Positions 24,853-33,533 of a DNA stretch of 64,000 bases are shown one piece after another. The notes beneath the pieces were generated by a model, which was given only the letters and a program-made list of their open reading frames with translations, was not told where the DNA came from and did not search any database. This DNA comes from Fibrella aestuarina BUZ 2. Its GTDB lineage: Bacteria; Bacteroidota; Bacteroidia; Cytophagales; Spirosomataceae. Location: contig NC_020054.1 of the NCBI RefSeq assembly GCF_000331105.1, positions 5,707,815-5,771,814 of the forward strand, read 5' to 3'. The position numbers and the translations under genes are program-made. Numbering within the stretch: the stretch's first letter is position 1; the number at the start of each line of letters is the position of its first letter.

Positions 24853-25522
24853 ATAACGAATTCGTCAGAAAAGTGGTGATCGCGTGACCGACTTCAGCCG
24901 GAAAGCCCCAATGCGCCACATGGTCACCGGGCACCGTGACGTAGGGTTCATCCGGTGGGCGAATGACCGGGTCACGTCGGGAGTGAATGCGCAGGTCGGG
25001 TAGGCGGGTTGGTGAAGGGACTGGTTTAAAAATAAGCGCATACTGCCAGTACAAATACGCCGGATCGATTGTGGCCAGTCGGTTGAGAGAAGCCTGCATC
25101 CGGTCGCGGGACGTCCAAAGCCGGGCGGCCGTTCGGGCAATGGTAATCACCCATTTGTGCTGGTAGAGGCCACTATCGACAAACGCCTTAAACACACGCA
25201 GATTACGCGTCGGTGCGTTGATCTTGCGGGGGTTGGTCCAGGAGTTGAGTTGAATGACGGTCGCACCGGTGGCCTCTTTAAGGTGTGCGGCAATCCAGCC
25301 GCCCATCGAATGCCCAATCACCACATCGTCAGAACCAATGGCGTATGTTTTTGCCAATTGACGGGCTACCTCAACTACGTCGACCGGTTGATTGGAGGGC
25401 CAGCTGCGAAACGTGGGCTCCAGATCGATACAACATCGTTCGCCTGCGGGCAGAAAGCGGAGTAGCCGCTCAAACGAAGCAGGTACGTCGAGATTTCCGT
25501 GAATAAAAATAAAACGGGGCAT
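24833..25522 (-). CDS. Alpha/beta hydrolase
   Basis: 229 residues from the ATG at 25522 (MPRFIFIHGNLDVP). The oxyanion region FIHGN, nucleophile elbow GHSMGGW near residue 94 and a late histidine (DHVAHWGFP) fit an alpha/beta hydrolase with lid. An earlier TTG at 25579 overlaps the polyketide synthase stop as TTGA, which would couple translation of the two genes; either start keeps the fold. Its tight coupling to the polyketide synthase suggests it may process or release the product, or act as a thioesterase; no substrate can be named. Confidence 0.75.
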   Translation of the reverse strand: MPRFIFIHGNLDVPASFERLLRFLPAGERCCIDLEPTFRSWPSNQPVDVVEVARQLAKTYAIGSDDVVIGHSMGGWIAAHLKEATGATVIQLNSWTNPRKINAPTRNLRVFKAFVDSGLYQHKWVITIARTAARLWTSRDRMQASLNRLATIDPAYLYWQYALIFKPVPSPTRLPDLRIHSRRDPVIRPPDEPYVTVPGDHVAHWGFPAEVGHAITTFLTNSLYDTQPG

Positions 25523-25575
25523 TGGCGTAGCAGTGCCATTGAGCCGGACCCTCCCGACCACGTTGGCCTCTTTGC

Positions 25576-26775
25576 TCAAACAACGGAAACAGCCTGCATT
25601 TTCTGGTGTTCGTCAACGACCTGGGTCTCCCCGCAAAACGTCGCTTCCAGAATCATCGATTCCAACGTGAGGCCGGGGCCGAAAGCACAGCTCAGGATAT
25701 TGAACGTCTGTTTGTCCGTTGGCGCGGCCTGTTCCATATCGGCCCAGATGGCTTTCAACACAAAGAGCACCGTGGCCGACGACATATTGCCGAATTTACG
25801 CAGCACCTCGTAGGCATAGCGGTTATCGGCATTGTCGAGACCCAGTTGCCCTTCGATGACTTCCAGAATCCGGCGACCACCGGGGTGCATAGCGTAGGAA
25901 CCAATGTCGCCGATAGTAAGGCCGCTCGTTTCCAGCAACCGCGACAACATCTGCCCGATGCCCTGCTGAATGACCGACGGCACTTCTGACGTCAGCGTCA
26001 TTTCAAAGCCGTAGTCGGTGATGTGCCAGGCCATGTCGGCTTTCCCGGACGGCAACAGATCGCAGAAAAACGAGCGCAGGCGCATCGACCGGTCGGCGCG
26101 GGGTTTGCTTTCGATCAGCACGGCAGCAGCGCCATCAGCAAACAGGGCATTAGACAGCAGGTTGTCGAGGTCGGTTTTTTTCTGAAAATGCAGCGTACAC
26201 AGCTCCACGCAGACCACCAGCACCACGGCGTCGGGCTGGGAACGCACGATGGCATCGGCCGCTTTGATGCCGTTGAAGGCACCGTAGCAACCCATAAAAT
26301 TGATGGCCAGCCGCTGCGTCGTACCGGGCAGGCCCAGGGCCTCGATGATCTCGATGTCGGGTCCGGGCGCATAGAGGCCCGTGCAACTCACCGTCACGAT
26401 ATGGGTGATCCGCTGCCGGTCAAAACCGTGGCCGTCGGGGGTCAGGTACGTGGCTAGGCAATCCTCTATCGCCCTGATTGCCAGCGGCACAGCTTCCTCA
26501 CGATAAATTTTCATCCGCTGCCCGACCGTCGGAAACGGCTCCAGGCCTTCGGTGTTCGGGTAAAATGTATATTCACCACGTGAGCGGGCATAATCGGGCA
26601 ACACGCTATGCCGCTGGTCGATGCGGGTTTGTCGGTATAAAGCGGACAGCCGGCGCTGATCGCGCTCGTCCATGCCCAATGCCTCAGCCATGAACCGGGC
26701 AATCTGCGTTTGTGGAATCTGATGGGTGGGAACGGCCGTGCCGATTGAATTGATAAAGCTGGCTGATGAATACAT
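25576..26775 (-). CDS. Type III polyketide synthase (chalcone synthase family)
   Basis: 399 residues. The thiolase fold with the Cys-His-Asn triad is visible: Cys in FMGCYGAFNG near 161, His in MHPGG near 296 and Asn in GNMSSATVL near 329, and GPGLTLE at the end. These enzymes extend an acyl-CoA starter with malonyl-CoA to give pyrones or resorcinols. Bacterial members often work with a methyltransferase and an oxygenase; here the flanking genes are an alpha/beta hydrolase (coupled, downstream) and a UbiA prenyltransferase (divergent). A prenylated phenolic lipid is a reasonable but unproved product. Confidence 0.92.
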   Translation of the reverse strand: MYSSASFINSIGTAVPTHQIPQTQIARFMAEALGMDERDQRRLSALYRQTRIDQRHSVLPDYARSRGEYTFYPNTEGLEPFPTVGQRMKIYREEAVPLAIRAIEDCLATYLTPDGHGFDRQRITHIVTVSCTGLYAPGPDIEIIEALGLPGTTQRLAINFMGCYGAFNGIKAADAIVRSQPDAVVLVVCVELCTLHFQKKTDLDNLLSNALFADGAAAVLIESKPRADRSMRLRSFFCDLLPSGKADMAWHITDYGFEMTLTSEVPSVIQQGIGQMLSRLLETSGLTIGDIGSYAMHPGGRRILEVIEGQLGLDNADNRYAYEVLRKFGNMSSATVLFVLKAIWADMEQAAPTDKQTFNILSCAFGPGLTLESMILEATFCGETQVVDEHQKMQAVSVV

Positions 26776-26850
26776 TCGTCGTTGCTCGCAGGTTGCATAG
26801 CTATAACTAATCGCTACCCGTAAGGTTGTTGATTGCGTCTGATAAACCCC

Positions 26851-27774
26851 ATGAACCCAGCTCTACCCCCCACGCCCACTACGGCCACCTCCATGTCACT
26901 GCGCGACGTTTGGCTCCACCTGCGCCTGCCGTTTTCGCAATACCTGCTCCCTGTATGCCTCTTTGCGCTCACTCTGCCCCCCGGCATTGCCTCGCCCGAC
27001 TGGGGCCGGGTGGTCTGGATCTTGGTGGTCATTCACGTGCTCATGTACCCCGCCGCCAACACCTTCAACAGCTATTATGACCGCGACGAAGGCAGCGTGA
27101 ACGGCCTCGAAGCTCCCCCCCCCGTCGACCGGACGCTGTTTTGGGTATCGATGGGACTGGAAGCGCTGGCGCTCGTCGGCGGTGTGCTGATCAACTGGCA
27201 GTTTGTGTTTTTCATTCTGGTGTACGGCGCATTCATGAAAGCCTACAGCCACACGGCCATCCGCATCAAAAAGCGCCCCGTGGCCAGTTGGTTGCTGATC
27301 AGCACGTTTCAGGGCGGTTTTGTTTTTCTAATGACCTACGTCATCGTCCACAACATCAACCTGGCTACCGTGTTTCAGCCAGGTACGTGGCCCGCCGGCG
27401 TGGCGCTGGGTACGTTGATCTCGACGCTGAATATTCTGGCGCTGTACCCCGTCACGCAGGTGTATCAGCATGCCGAAGATGCCAGCCGTGGCGACCTCAC
27501 CATCAGCCGACTGATGGGCGTTCGGGGTACGTTCGTTAACGCCTGGGTCTGCCTGGTAGCGGCGGCTGTTTGCTTCTTCGTGTTTTACAGCGGTGGCTGG
27601 CCGTTCTGGCTCATGGCGGCGCTACTGGCTCCGGGTCTCATTTACCTGGCCCTGATCACCGCCCGCGTCTGGCAAGACCCCACCACTGCTACCTACCGCG
27701 CCGCCATGTGGATGACCCGCCTGACGGGTTGGGGCATGAACCTGTTTTTCCTGATTTTGCTGGCTGGTCAGTAG
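26851..27774 (+). CDS. UbiA family prenyltransferase
   Basis: 307 residues with about nine transmembrane helices. The two aspartate-rich motifs are present: NSYYDRDEG near 74-82 (NxxxDxxxD type) and EDASRGDLT near 209 (DxxxD type). UbiA proteins attach a prenyl chain to an aromatic acceptor in the membrane. The nearby type III polyketide synthase could supply that acceptor. An earlier TTG (26833) and a later ATG (26893, MSLRDVW) are alternative starts; the first ATG is chosen. Confidence 0.88.
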   Translation: MNPALPPTPTTATSMSLRDVWLHLRLPFSQYLLPVCLFALTLPPGIASPDWGRVVWILVVIHVLMYPAANTFNSYYDRDEGSVNGLEAPPPVDRTLFWVSMGLEALALVGGVLINWQFVFFILVYGAFMKAYSHTAIRIKKRPVASWLLISTFQGGFVFLMTYVIVHNINLATVFQPGTWPAGVALGTLISTLNILALYPVTQVYQHAEDASRGDLTISRLMGVRGTFVNAWVCLVAAAVCFFVFYSGGWPFWLMAALLAPGLIYLALITARVWQDPTTATYRAAMWMTRLTGWGMNLFFLILLAGQ

Positions 27775-27820
27775 CCCTGTTCGTTTCTTGACATACCGGC
27801 ATTTCCTGTCATGTCGCTTT

Positions 27821-27904
27821 TGTCATGCCGACGCAGGAGGCATCTTAAGATAGCCTGACTCGAGCGTGAACTATCAGCAAGATGCCTCCTGCGTCGGCAT
27901 GACA
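27821..27904. repeat. Inverted repeat of the TCATGCCGACGCAGGAGGCATC family
   Basis: Arms 27821-27846 and 27879-27904 are perfect 26-base complements (TGTCATGCCGACGCAGGAGG onward) with a 32-base loop. It lies between the UbiA gene and the aminotransferase gene, both on the plus strand. I know this word as a dispersed intergenic element in Bacteroidota. It may end UbiA transcription. Confidence 0.8.
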
Positions 27905-28044
27905 AAAAGCAAGCTCACGACAAAATAGAGCAATCAGTAACCCGAAAGCAGATACACCAAATTAATAGATCGCTTATTGCTTGATTAACCCAATTTAATT
28001 CGGCTATTTCAGGAAACACATCGTTTGCCATTCTCAACTTCGCC

Positions 28045-29337
28045 ATGGCTTCCCGCAGACAGTTTCTTCGCCAGACCACCGCCCTCACCACGGGGGCGCT
28101 CACCCTCCCGCCGTTCTTGCTCGACAGCCAGGCCCGGGCCCTGCCCAACCTGGACTTGAAAACACCCGCCGAGTGGGCGCAGGACGAAGATTTCTGGGCG
28201 CGGATCAAGTCGGATTATACCGTGTCGCCGACGTTGCTCAACCTGAACAATGGCGGGGTGTGTCCGCAGCCGAAAGTGGTGCAGGACGCTCATATCCGGT
28301 TCTACCAATATTGCAACGAAGCGCCGTCGTATTACATGTGGCGGATTCTGGACCAGGGACGGGAAGCACTGCGCGACAAACTGGCCGATCTGGCGGGTTG
28401 CTCGTCGGAGGAAATTGCCATCAATCGCAACACCACCGAGGGGCTCAACACGGTCATTTTTGGCCTGAATCTGAAAGCGGGCGACGAGGTGGTGCTGACC
28501 AAACAGGATTACCCCAACATGCTGAACGCCTGGCGGCAGCGCGAAAAACGCGACGGCATCAAGCTCGTGTTTCTGGACTTGAAACTCCCCAGCGAAGACG
28601 AAGCGGGGCTGGTCGATCAGTTTGTGCGGGCTTTCACGCCACGGACCAAGGTCGTACACGTCACGCACATGATCAACTGGGTGGGCCAGATCCTGCCCGT
28701 GCGCCGCATTGCCGACGAAGCCCACAAACGCGGGATCGAAGTCATCGCCGACGGGGCGCACTCGTTCGCCCTGTTCGACTTCAAAATCCCCGATCTAGGC
28801 TGCGATTATTTTGCCAGCAGCCTGCACAAATGGCTGGGAGCCCCTTTCGGCAGCGGCCTGCTCTACATCCGGCAAAACAAGATCAAAAACGTGTGGGCGC
28901 TCCTCTCCAACACCGAACCCGACGGACCCGACATCCGCAAATTTGAGAGCCTCGGTACGCGCTCGTTCGCCTCGGAAATGGCCATTGGCACGGCGGTCGA
29001 CTACCACAACGGCATTGGGTCGGCGCGCAAGTTTGCCCGGGCGCACTACCTCAAAAATTACTGGATGGAGCGCGTGCGGAACGTACCTGGCGTGACCCTC
29101 CACACCTCGCTCAAACCCGAATGGGCCGGGGCCGTTGGGCTGTTTGCCATCGACGGGATGAAACCAGCCGAAATCGACGCCCAACTGATGAACAGGCACA
29201 AGATTCACACCGTGGGGATCGACTGGGAGACGATCCACGGCATCCGGGTGACGCCGCACGTGTACCATTCGCCCAAAGACCTCGACCGGCTGGTGGCGGC
29301 CATTACGGCGATTGCGGCCAAATCGCGCAAAAGCTAA
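28045..29337 (+). CDS. Exported class V aminotransferase-fold PLP enzyme
   Basis: 430 residues. The first 30 residues (SRRQFLRQTTALTTG) carry a twin-arginine signal, so it is exported folded with its cofactor. The PLP fold is of class V, isopenicillin-N-epimerase-like: NLNNGGVCPQPKVV, the cofactor-binding DGAHSF and the SSLHKWLGAPFGSG motif whose lysine near 261 would bind PLP. Substrate is unknown; relatives include selenocysteine lyase-like and epimerase-like enzymes. Exported PLP enzymes of this kind are frequent in Bacteroidota and Planctomycetes and mostly uncharacterised. Confidence 0.87.
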   Translation: MASRRQFLRQTTALTTGALTLPPFLLDSQARALPNLDLKTPAEWAQDEDFWARIKSDYTVSPTLLNLNNGGVCPQPKVVQDAHIRFYQYCNEAPSYYMWRILDQGREALRDKLADLAGCSSEEIAINRNTTEGLNTVIFGLNLKAGDEVVLTKQDYPNMLNAWRQREKRDGIKLVFLDLKLPSEDEAGLVDQFVRAFTPRTKVVHVTHMINWVGQILPVRRIADEAHKRGIEVIADGAHSFALFDFKIPDLGCDYFASSLHKWLGAPFGSGLLYIRQNKIKNVWALLSNTEPDGPDIRKFESLGTRSFASEMAIGTAVDYHNGIGSARKFARAHYLKNYWMERVRNVPGVTLHTSLKPEWAGAVGLFAIDGMKPAEIDAQLMNRHKIHTVGIDWETIHGIRVTPHVYHSPKDLDRLVAAITAIAAKSRKS

Positions 29338-29358
29338 CGTACCTGAGCGCGGGGTCTG

Positions 29359-29763
29359 TCAGATCTTCTCCCGGTGCATAAGCGTCGCTACGCCGCGCAT
29401 GGTGATTTTGCTGGTCTGTACATCGCGCACCTCGCCCAAAATCTGCGCCACGTGCTTCAACGGATCGGTCGATTGCACGGTGAACGTCACCTGGTAGTCG
29501 GTGTCGACGAACATGGGGCGCAGAAACTCGAAGGTCTGCCCCATATACACCGACCCGTGACCCGGGAACTCGGTGCCCAGCACTTTGGTGAACACGCTGC
29601 CACCCAGCATCCCGTGGATAATCGGGCGTTTGAAGGGCGTGGCGGCGGCAAAATCAGCATCGAGGTGGAGCGGATTATTGTCGCCCGTTACCTGCGCGAA
29701 GGCTTCGACATCCGCCTGCGAAAAGCGAAAGTCGTACTGGTACGTATCGTTGGGTTGGAGCAT
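29359..29763 (-). CDS. MaoC-like (R)-hydratase
   Basis: 134 residues, single hot-dog domain. The hydratase motif is complete: FAQVTGDNNPLHLDADFAA (about 22-40) with the catalytic Asp and His, then RPIIHGMLGGS. It would hydrate 2-enoyl-CoA to (R)-3-hydroxyacyl-CoA. It faces the aminotransferase gene with only 21 bases between the stop codons, and its start lies in front of a long perfect inverted repeat. Confidence 0.88.
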   Translation of the reverse strand: MLQPNDTYQYDFRFSQADVEAFAQVTGDNNPLHLDADFAAATPFKRPIIHGMLGGSVFTKVLGTEFPGHGSVYMGQTFEFLRPMFVDTDYQVTFTVQSTDPLKHVAQILGEVRDVQTSKITMRGVATLMHREKI

Positions 29764-29781
29764 AATAAAACGTCATTGGTT

Positions 29782-29861
29782 GTCATTGGGCTACGCCGTC
29801 ATTGATGGTCATTCGTTGTAAAAACAATCAATGACCATCAATGACGGCGTAGCCCAATGAC
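29782..29861. repeat. Perfect 32-bp inverted repeat, GTCATTGGGCTACGCCGTCATT family
   Basis: Arms 29782-29813 and 29830-29861 are perfect complements around a 16-base loop. It sits between the MaoC and phosphoesterase genes, both minus strand. A second copy of the same family, with one base changed in the core (CTRCGCC), is at 35553-35650. Confidence 0.9.
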
Positions 29862-29869
29862 CCCTTCTA

Positions 29870-30628
29870 TCAATCTGCGTTGTTGTAAAGTAGCACGAAC
29901 GGCTGGCGGATGGGCGACTCGCCGATGTCGTTGAACGTGAGCCATTCGCCGCCGGTGCACAGGCTTTGCGTGTACTGACCGCCCATTTGCGGCGTATGGC
30001 CGACCGTCTGATTGAAGCCTTTGAGTGGGTCGAGTTCCAGCTCGCGCTGATCGCACCAGATGGGGCCACCCGAGGGCGACACCCCGCCCCGTTTCAGGCC
30101 AACCGTGGCGATCAGGTCGGTGAGCGGGTCAGGGACTTTCTGCGTCAGGAAGCTATTCAGCACCGGCACCAGATTATCGGTATCGAACGTCTGCCGGGTA
30201 CGTTGCTCGTAGGTCTTCTTGAACTCGTTGAACCACCAGTTGGTAAAACCCGCATGACTCGCCAGCGTGCTGTCGAAGCGCGACGTCAGCCGGAACAAAT
30301 CAAGGTTTTTAACCAGCAGATGATGCCAGGCGGGAGCCACCTCTTCATGATACCCCGACCCAATGTAGTTGGGGTTATTGTAGAGGTAATAGAAATCGTG
30401 GTTGCCCAGATGCAGGCGCACCTTATCAGGGTGTTGGCGCTTCAGCTTCAGAATGTTACGGAAGTTACTTTCGATCCGATACGTGGTCATGTTCAGATCA
30501 TGACTATCGAAGTAGTCGCCCAGAAAGACGATCTGATCGGCGGGTTCGAGCCAGGTTTTCACGACGCTCTCCCAGTGGTGGCGACCATGAACATCCCCAA
30601 TAAAAACGGCTTGCTTGTGTGTGTGCAT
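29870..30628 (-). CDS. Calcineurin-like metallophosphoesterase
   Basis: 252 residues, cytosolic. All metal-binding motifs are in place: GDVHG (11-15), GDYFDS (about 37-42), GNHDF (about 75-79), and a C-terminal GHTP near 210. The overall form resembles the serine/threonine phosphatase and symmetrical Ap4A hydrolase branch. The substrate cannot be named. It is upstream of the MaoC gene on the same strand, separated by the inverted repeat. Confidence 0.88.
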   Translation of the reverse strand: MHTHKQAVFIGDVHGRHHWESVVKTWLEPADQIVFLGDYFDSHDLNMTTYRIESNFRNILKLKRQHPDKVRLHLGNHDFYYLYNNPNYIGSGYHEEVAPAWHHLLVKNLDLFRLTSRFDSTLASHAGFTNWWFNEFKKTYEQRTRQTFDTDNLVPVLNSFLTQKVPDPLTDLIATVGLKRGGVSPSGGPIWCDQRELELDPLKGFNQTVGHTPQMGGQYTQSLCTGGEWLTFNDIGESPIRQPFVLLYNNAD

Positions 30629-30756
30629 AGGTAAAGTCTGCCGAAATTACGATTTATTGAGCATTCGCTTCGCTGTCACGCGTGGTCATTCGTTGTCAAT
30701 GATTGAAAAACAACAAAAGACGGCAAGCCAGTGGCACTTAATGACCGCAACTCACT

Positions 30757-32235
30757 ATGTATTTTCTTGGACTTGATCTGGGCAGCTCGTCTGTTAAAGC
30801 CTGCCTGCTGAACGCCGATACCAATTCGGCGGTGGCGTCGGCCTTCTTTCCCGAAACCGAAATGGCGATGGACGCCCCTCAGCCGGGCTTCGCCGAACAG
30901 CAGCCCGATTTGTGGTGGCAAAACGCCACCAAAGCCGTACGGGCCGTGATGAGCGCCGCCGGAGCCGCCGCTGCCGACGTCAAAGCGATCGGGATTTCGT
31001 ACCAGATGCACGGGCTGGTGGTGACCGATGCGCAACTGAACGTGCTGCGCCCCGCCATTATCTGGTGCGACAGCCGGGCTGTTCCTTACGGCAACCGCGC
31101 GCTGGAAGCCCTCGGCCACGACCGCGTGCTGAGCCACCTGCTGAACTCGCCGGGCAACTTTACGGCCGCTAAACTGGCCTGGGTGAAAGAGAATCAGCCC
31201 GACGTGTATGCCAACGTAGCCCACTTCATGCTCCCCGGCGACTACCTCGCCGCTCGCCTGACGGGTGAGGTCGTCACGACGGCATCGGGCCTGTCGGAAG
31301 GGATTCTCTGGGATTTCCTGGAAAACCGCCCCGCCGAGTTTCTGATGCAGTATTACGGATTTGCGCCCTCGCTGATGCCTCCCCTGCGCCCCACGTTTGG
31401 CCTGCAGGGTGAACTCACTGCCACCGCCGCGGGCGAGCTGGGCCTGGCCGAAGGTACGCCGGTAACGTACCGGGCGGGCGATCAACCCAACAATGCCCTA
31501 TCGCTCAACATATTGGAACCGGGCGAGATTGCCGCCACGGCAGGTACGTCGGGGGTGGTGTATGGGGTCAGCGACAAGGCGCAGTTTGATCCGCAATCGC
31601 GGGTGAATACGTTTCTGCACGTCAACCACACGGCCGAGGCCCCGCGTTACGGTGTGCTGCTGTGCGTCAACGGCACGGGCATCCTGAATAGCTGGCTGCG
31701 TAATACGTTGTTTCAGGGCCAACTTTCCTACGCGCAGATGAACGAGCTGGCGCAGAAAGCCCCCGTTGGGGCCGACGGGCTCGCCTGCCTGCCCTTTGGC
31801 AACGGGGCCGAGCGCGTGCTTGAAAACCGTGACCAGGGGGCTTCCTTCTCGGGCCTGAACCTGAACCGGCACGGGCTGCCGCACATGCTGCGGGCGGCAC
31901 AGGAAGGCATCGTCTTTGCCCTGTATTACGGCATCCGGGTGATGGAGCAGGTGGGCGTTGGTCTGAAAACCGTGCGCGCGGGTGAGGCCAATATGTTCCT
32001 GAGCCCGCTTTTCGCCACCACGTTCACCAACCTGACGGGCACGACCGTCGAGCTCTACAACACGGATGGGGCGCAGGGAGCCGCCCGTGGGGCCGGCCTC
32101 GGCCTGGGCCATTACGCCAACCGCGACGAAGCGTTCAGCGGCCTGCGCGTGGTGCGCACCCTCGAACCCGACATGCGCGCTCAACAGGCCTACCAGGACG
32201 CCTACGGCCGTTGGCTGGGTGTATTGGAGCAGTAG
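30757..32235 (+). CDS. xylB: Xylulokinase
   Basis: 492 residues of the FGGY kinase family. LGLDLGSSSVKACLL is the N-terminal phosphate loop, ISYQMHGLVV and IIWCDSRA are the XylB substrate region, GDQPNNALS near 241 carries the catalytic aspartate, and GAARGAGLGLG ends the ATP domain. It phosphorylates D-xylulose for entry to the pentose phosphate pathway. No xylose isomerase is adjacent. The gene is followed by a 12-bp inverted repeat shared with the convergent SDR gene. Confidence 0.92.
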   Translation: MYFLGLDLGSSSVKACLLNADTNSAVASAFFPETEMAMDAPQPGFAEQQPDLWWQNATKAVRAVMSAAGAAAADVKAIGISYQMHGLVVTDAQLNVLRPAIIWCDSRAVPYGNRALEALGHDRVLSHLLNSPGNFTAAKLAWVKENQPDVYANVAHFMLPGDYLAARLTGEVVTTASGLSEGILWDFLENRPAEFLMQYYGFAPSLMPPLRPTFGLQGELTATAAGELGLAEGTPVTYRAGDQPNNALSLNILEPGEIAATAGTSGVVYGVSDKAQFDPQSRVNTFLHVNHTAEAPRYGVLLCVNGTGILNSWLRNTLFQGQLSYAQMNELAQKAPVGADGLACLPFGNGAERVLENRDQGASFSGLNLNRHGLPHMLRAAQEGIVFALYYGIRVMEQVGVGLKTVRAGEANMFLSPLFATTFTNLTGTTVELYNTDGAQGAARGAGLGLGHYANRDEAFSGLRVVRTLEPDMRAQQAYQDAYGRWLGVLEQ

Positions 32236-32246
32236 GCATCGAAACC

Positions 32247-32305
32247 AAACCTATAAGGGCTGGGTCGGTACGCCGCGCGGCCCCCGTCCAGGACCTTATA
32301 GGTTT
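32247..32305. terminator. Convergent terminator-like repeat AAACCTATAAGG
   Basis: Perfect arms at 32247-32258 and 32294-32305, with further partial pairing (GGGTCGG against CCCCGTCC) inside. It lies between the convergent xylulokinase and SDR genes, so it can end both. The word AAACCTATAAGG is, from memory, a dispersed repeat in Spirosoma-like genomes. Confidence 0.65.
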
Positions 32306-32330
32306 AAACTTTCAATACTCCTCATTCTGA

Positions 32331-33368
32331 TCAATACTCGTTGTTCTGCGCGGCAGCTTCGTCGGTCAGTACGGTTAGGAGGCTCTGCGTAATGGGCGTT
32401 TCCAACTTTTTGCCCATCCGGCGGGGGTTAGCGTGACCGTCGGGGGCCGGGTCGGGCAGGAGCGTGTTCACCCACGACGACACATCGGCGACCAGACCGG
32501 GCAACAGGCCATGAATAGCGCCGGCCAGTTTAGCGGGAATCGAAATTATTCGCTCGGCCTCGCCATAGCGGCAGGCGTCGATGATTTCCGCCGCAACCGA
32601 TTCGGCACTGACGGCCAGCCCCGGCAGCGAATCGCCGATCTTGAACCAGGCGTATTCTTTTTCGTGTTGCCCGCGAACCAGCGCCTGCCGCGGGCTACCC
32701 GTGCGGATCAGGCCGGGGCAAATGGTCGTAACAAACACGTTATCGCGGGCCACTTCAGCCCGTAGCCCTTCTGAATACCCCACCAGGGCAAACTTGCTGG
32801 CCGAATACGGCAACAGATGCGGCACCGACACTTTCCCCCCAAACGAAGCGACATTGACAATCCGACCCGACCGGCGGCGTTGCATGTCGGGCAGCACGGC
32901 ATTGCAGGTGTGGTAGGCAGCCCAGAAGTTGATGTTCATGGCTTCCTCAAAATCGGCGTCGGTGGTGTTGGCGTAGGGCCCCGCCAGAATGACGCCGGCA
33001 TTGTTGATGAGCACGTCGACGGGGCCCACCGTGTTGCGCACGGTCGTGAAAAAGGCTTCGCGTTGGTTGGCGTCGGTCAGATCGCAGCGGTAGGCCAGCA
33101 CCGGTACGTTGTAGGCACGGAGTTCGGCCGCGGCCGCGTCGAGCTGATGCTGGGTACGTGAGCAGATCGCCAGCCGGGCTCCTTCCTGCGCCAGTTGCCG
33201 GGCCAGCACGAGTCCCAGGCCGCGGGCGCCGCCTGTGACGACGACCGTTTTCCCCGAAAAGTCGAAGCGGCGGTTGGTGCGCTGAACATGCCGAACCGCG
33301 AGCGCCGCCCCCACGCCCAACAGGCTCCAAAGCAATGGTTTATTAGTCATAAGCTGAGTTGTGGCCAT
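32331..33368 (-). CDS. Short-chain dehydrogenase with N-terminal membrane segment
   Basis: 345 residues, longer than the usual 250. A hydrophobic segment near residues 10-26 precedes the SDR domain: TGGARGLGLVLARQL (45-59), NNAGVI, NVASFGG and the catalytic YSASK near 189. The extra 60-70 residues at the C-terminus are of unclear role. It reduces or oxidises an unknown alcohol/ketone with NAD(P). A later Met at residue 7 is an alternative start. It is divergent from the acyl-CoA dehydrogenase cassette, 165 bases apart. Confidence 0.85.
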   Translation of the reverse strand: MATTQLMTNKPLLWSLLGVGAALAVRHVQRTNRRFDFSGKTVVVTGGARGLGLVLARQLAQEGARLAICSRTQHQLDAAAAELRAYNVPVLAYRCDLTDANQREAFFTTVRNTVGPVDVLINNAGVILAGPYANTTDADFEEAMNINFWAAYHTCNAVLPDMQRRRSGRIVNVASFGGKVSVPHLLPYSASKFALVGYSEGLRAEVARDNVFVTTICPGLIRTGSPRQALVRGQHEKEYAWFKIGDSLPGLAVSAESVAAEIIDACRYGEAERIISIPAKLAGAIHGLLPGLVADVSSWVNTLLPDPAPDGHANPRRMGKKLETPITQSLLTVLTDEAAAQNNEY

Positions 33369-33533
33369 TGGATGCAGGCCTGCATCCGGCGTTTTCTTTC
33401 TGAGCTAACAGCCCGCCGCCGCGACCTTCCCGTTTAATCTTTTTTCCGGGCGTTTTTCGGGTCGATTGGTTATGATCGTATGTACGCAGGGCGGCCCTTT
33501 AGGCTGCTGGTCGCCCAGCCAGTTAACCCTGTT

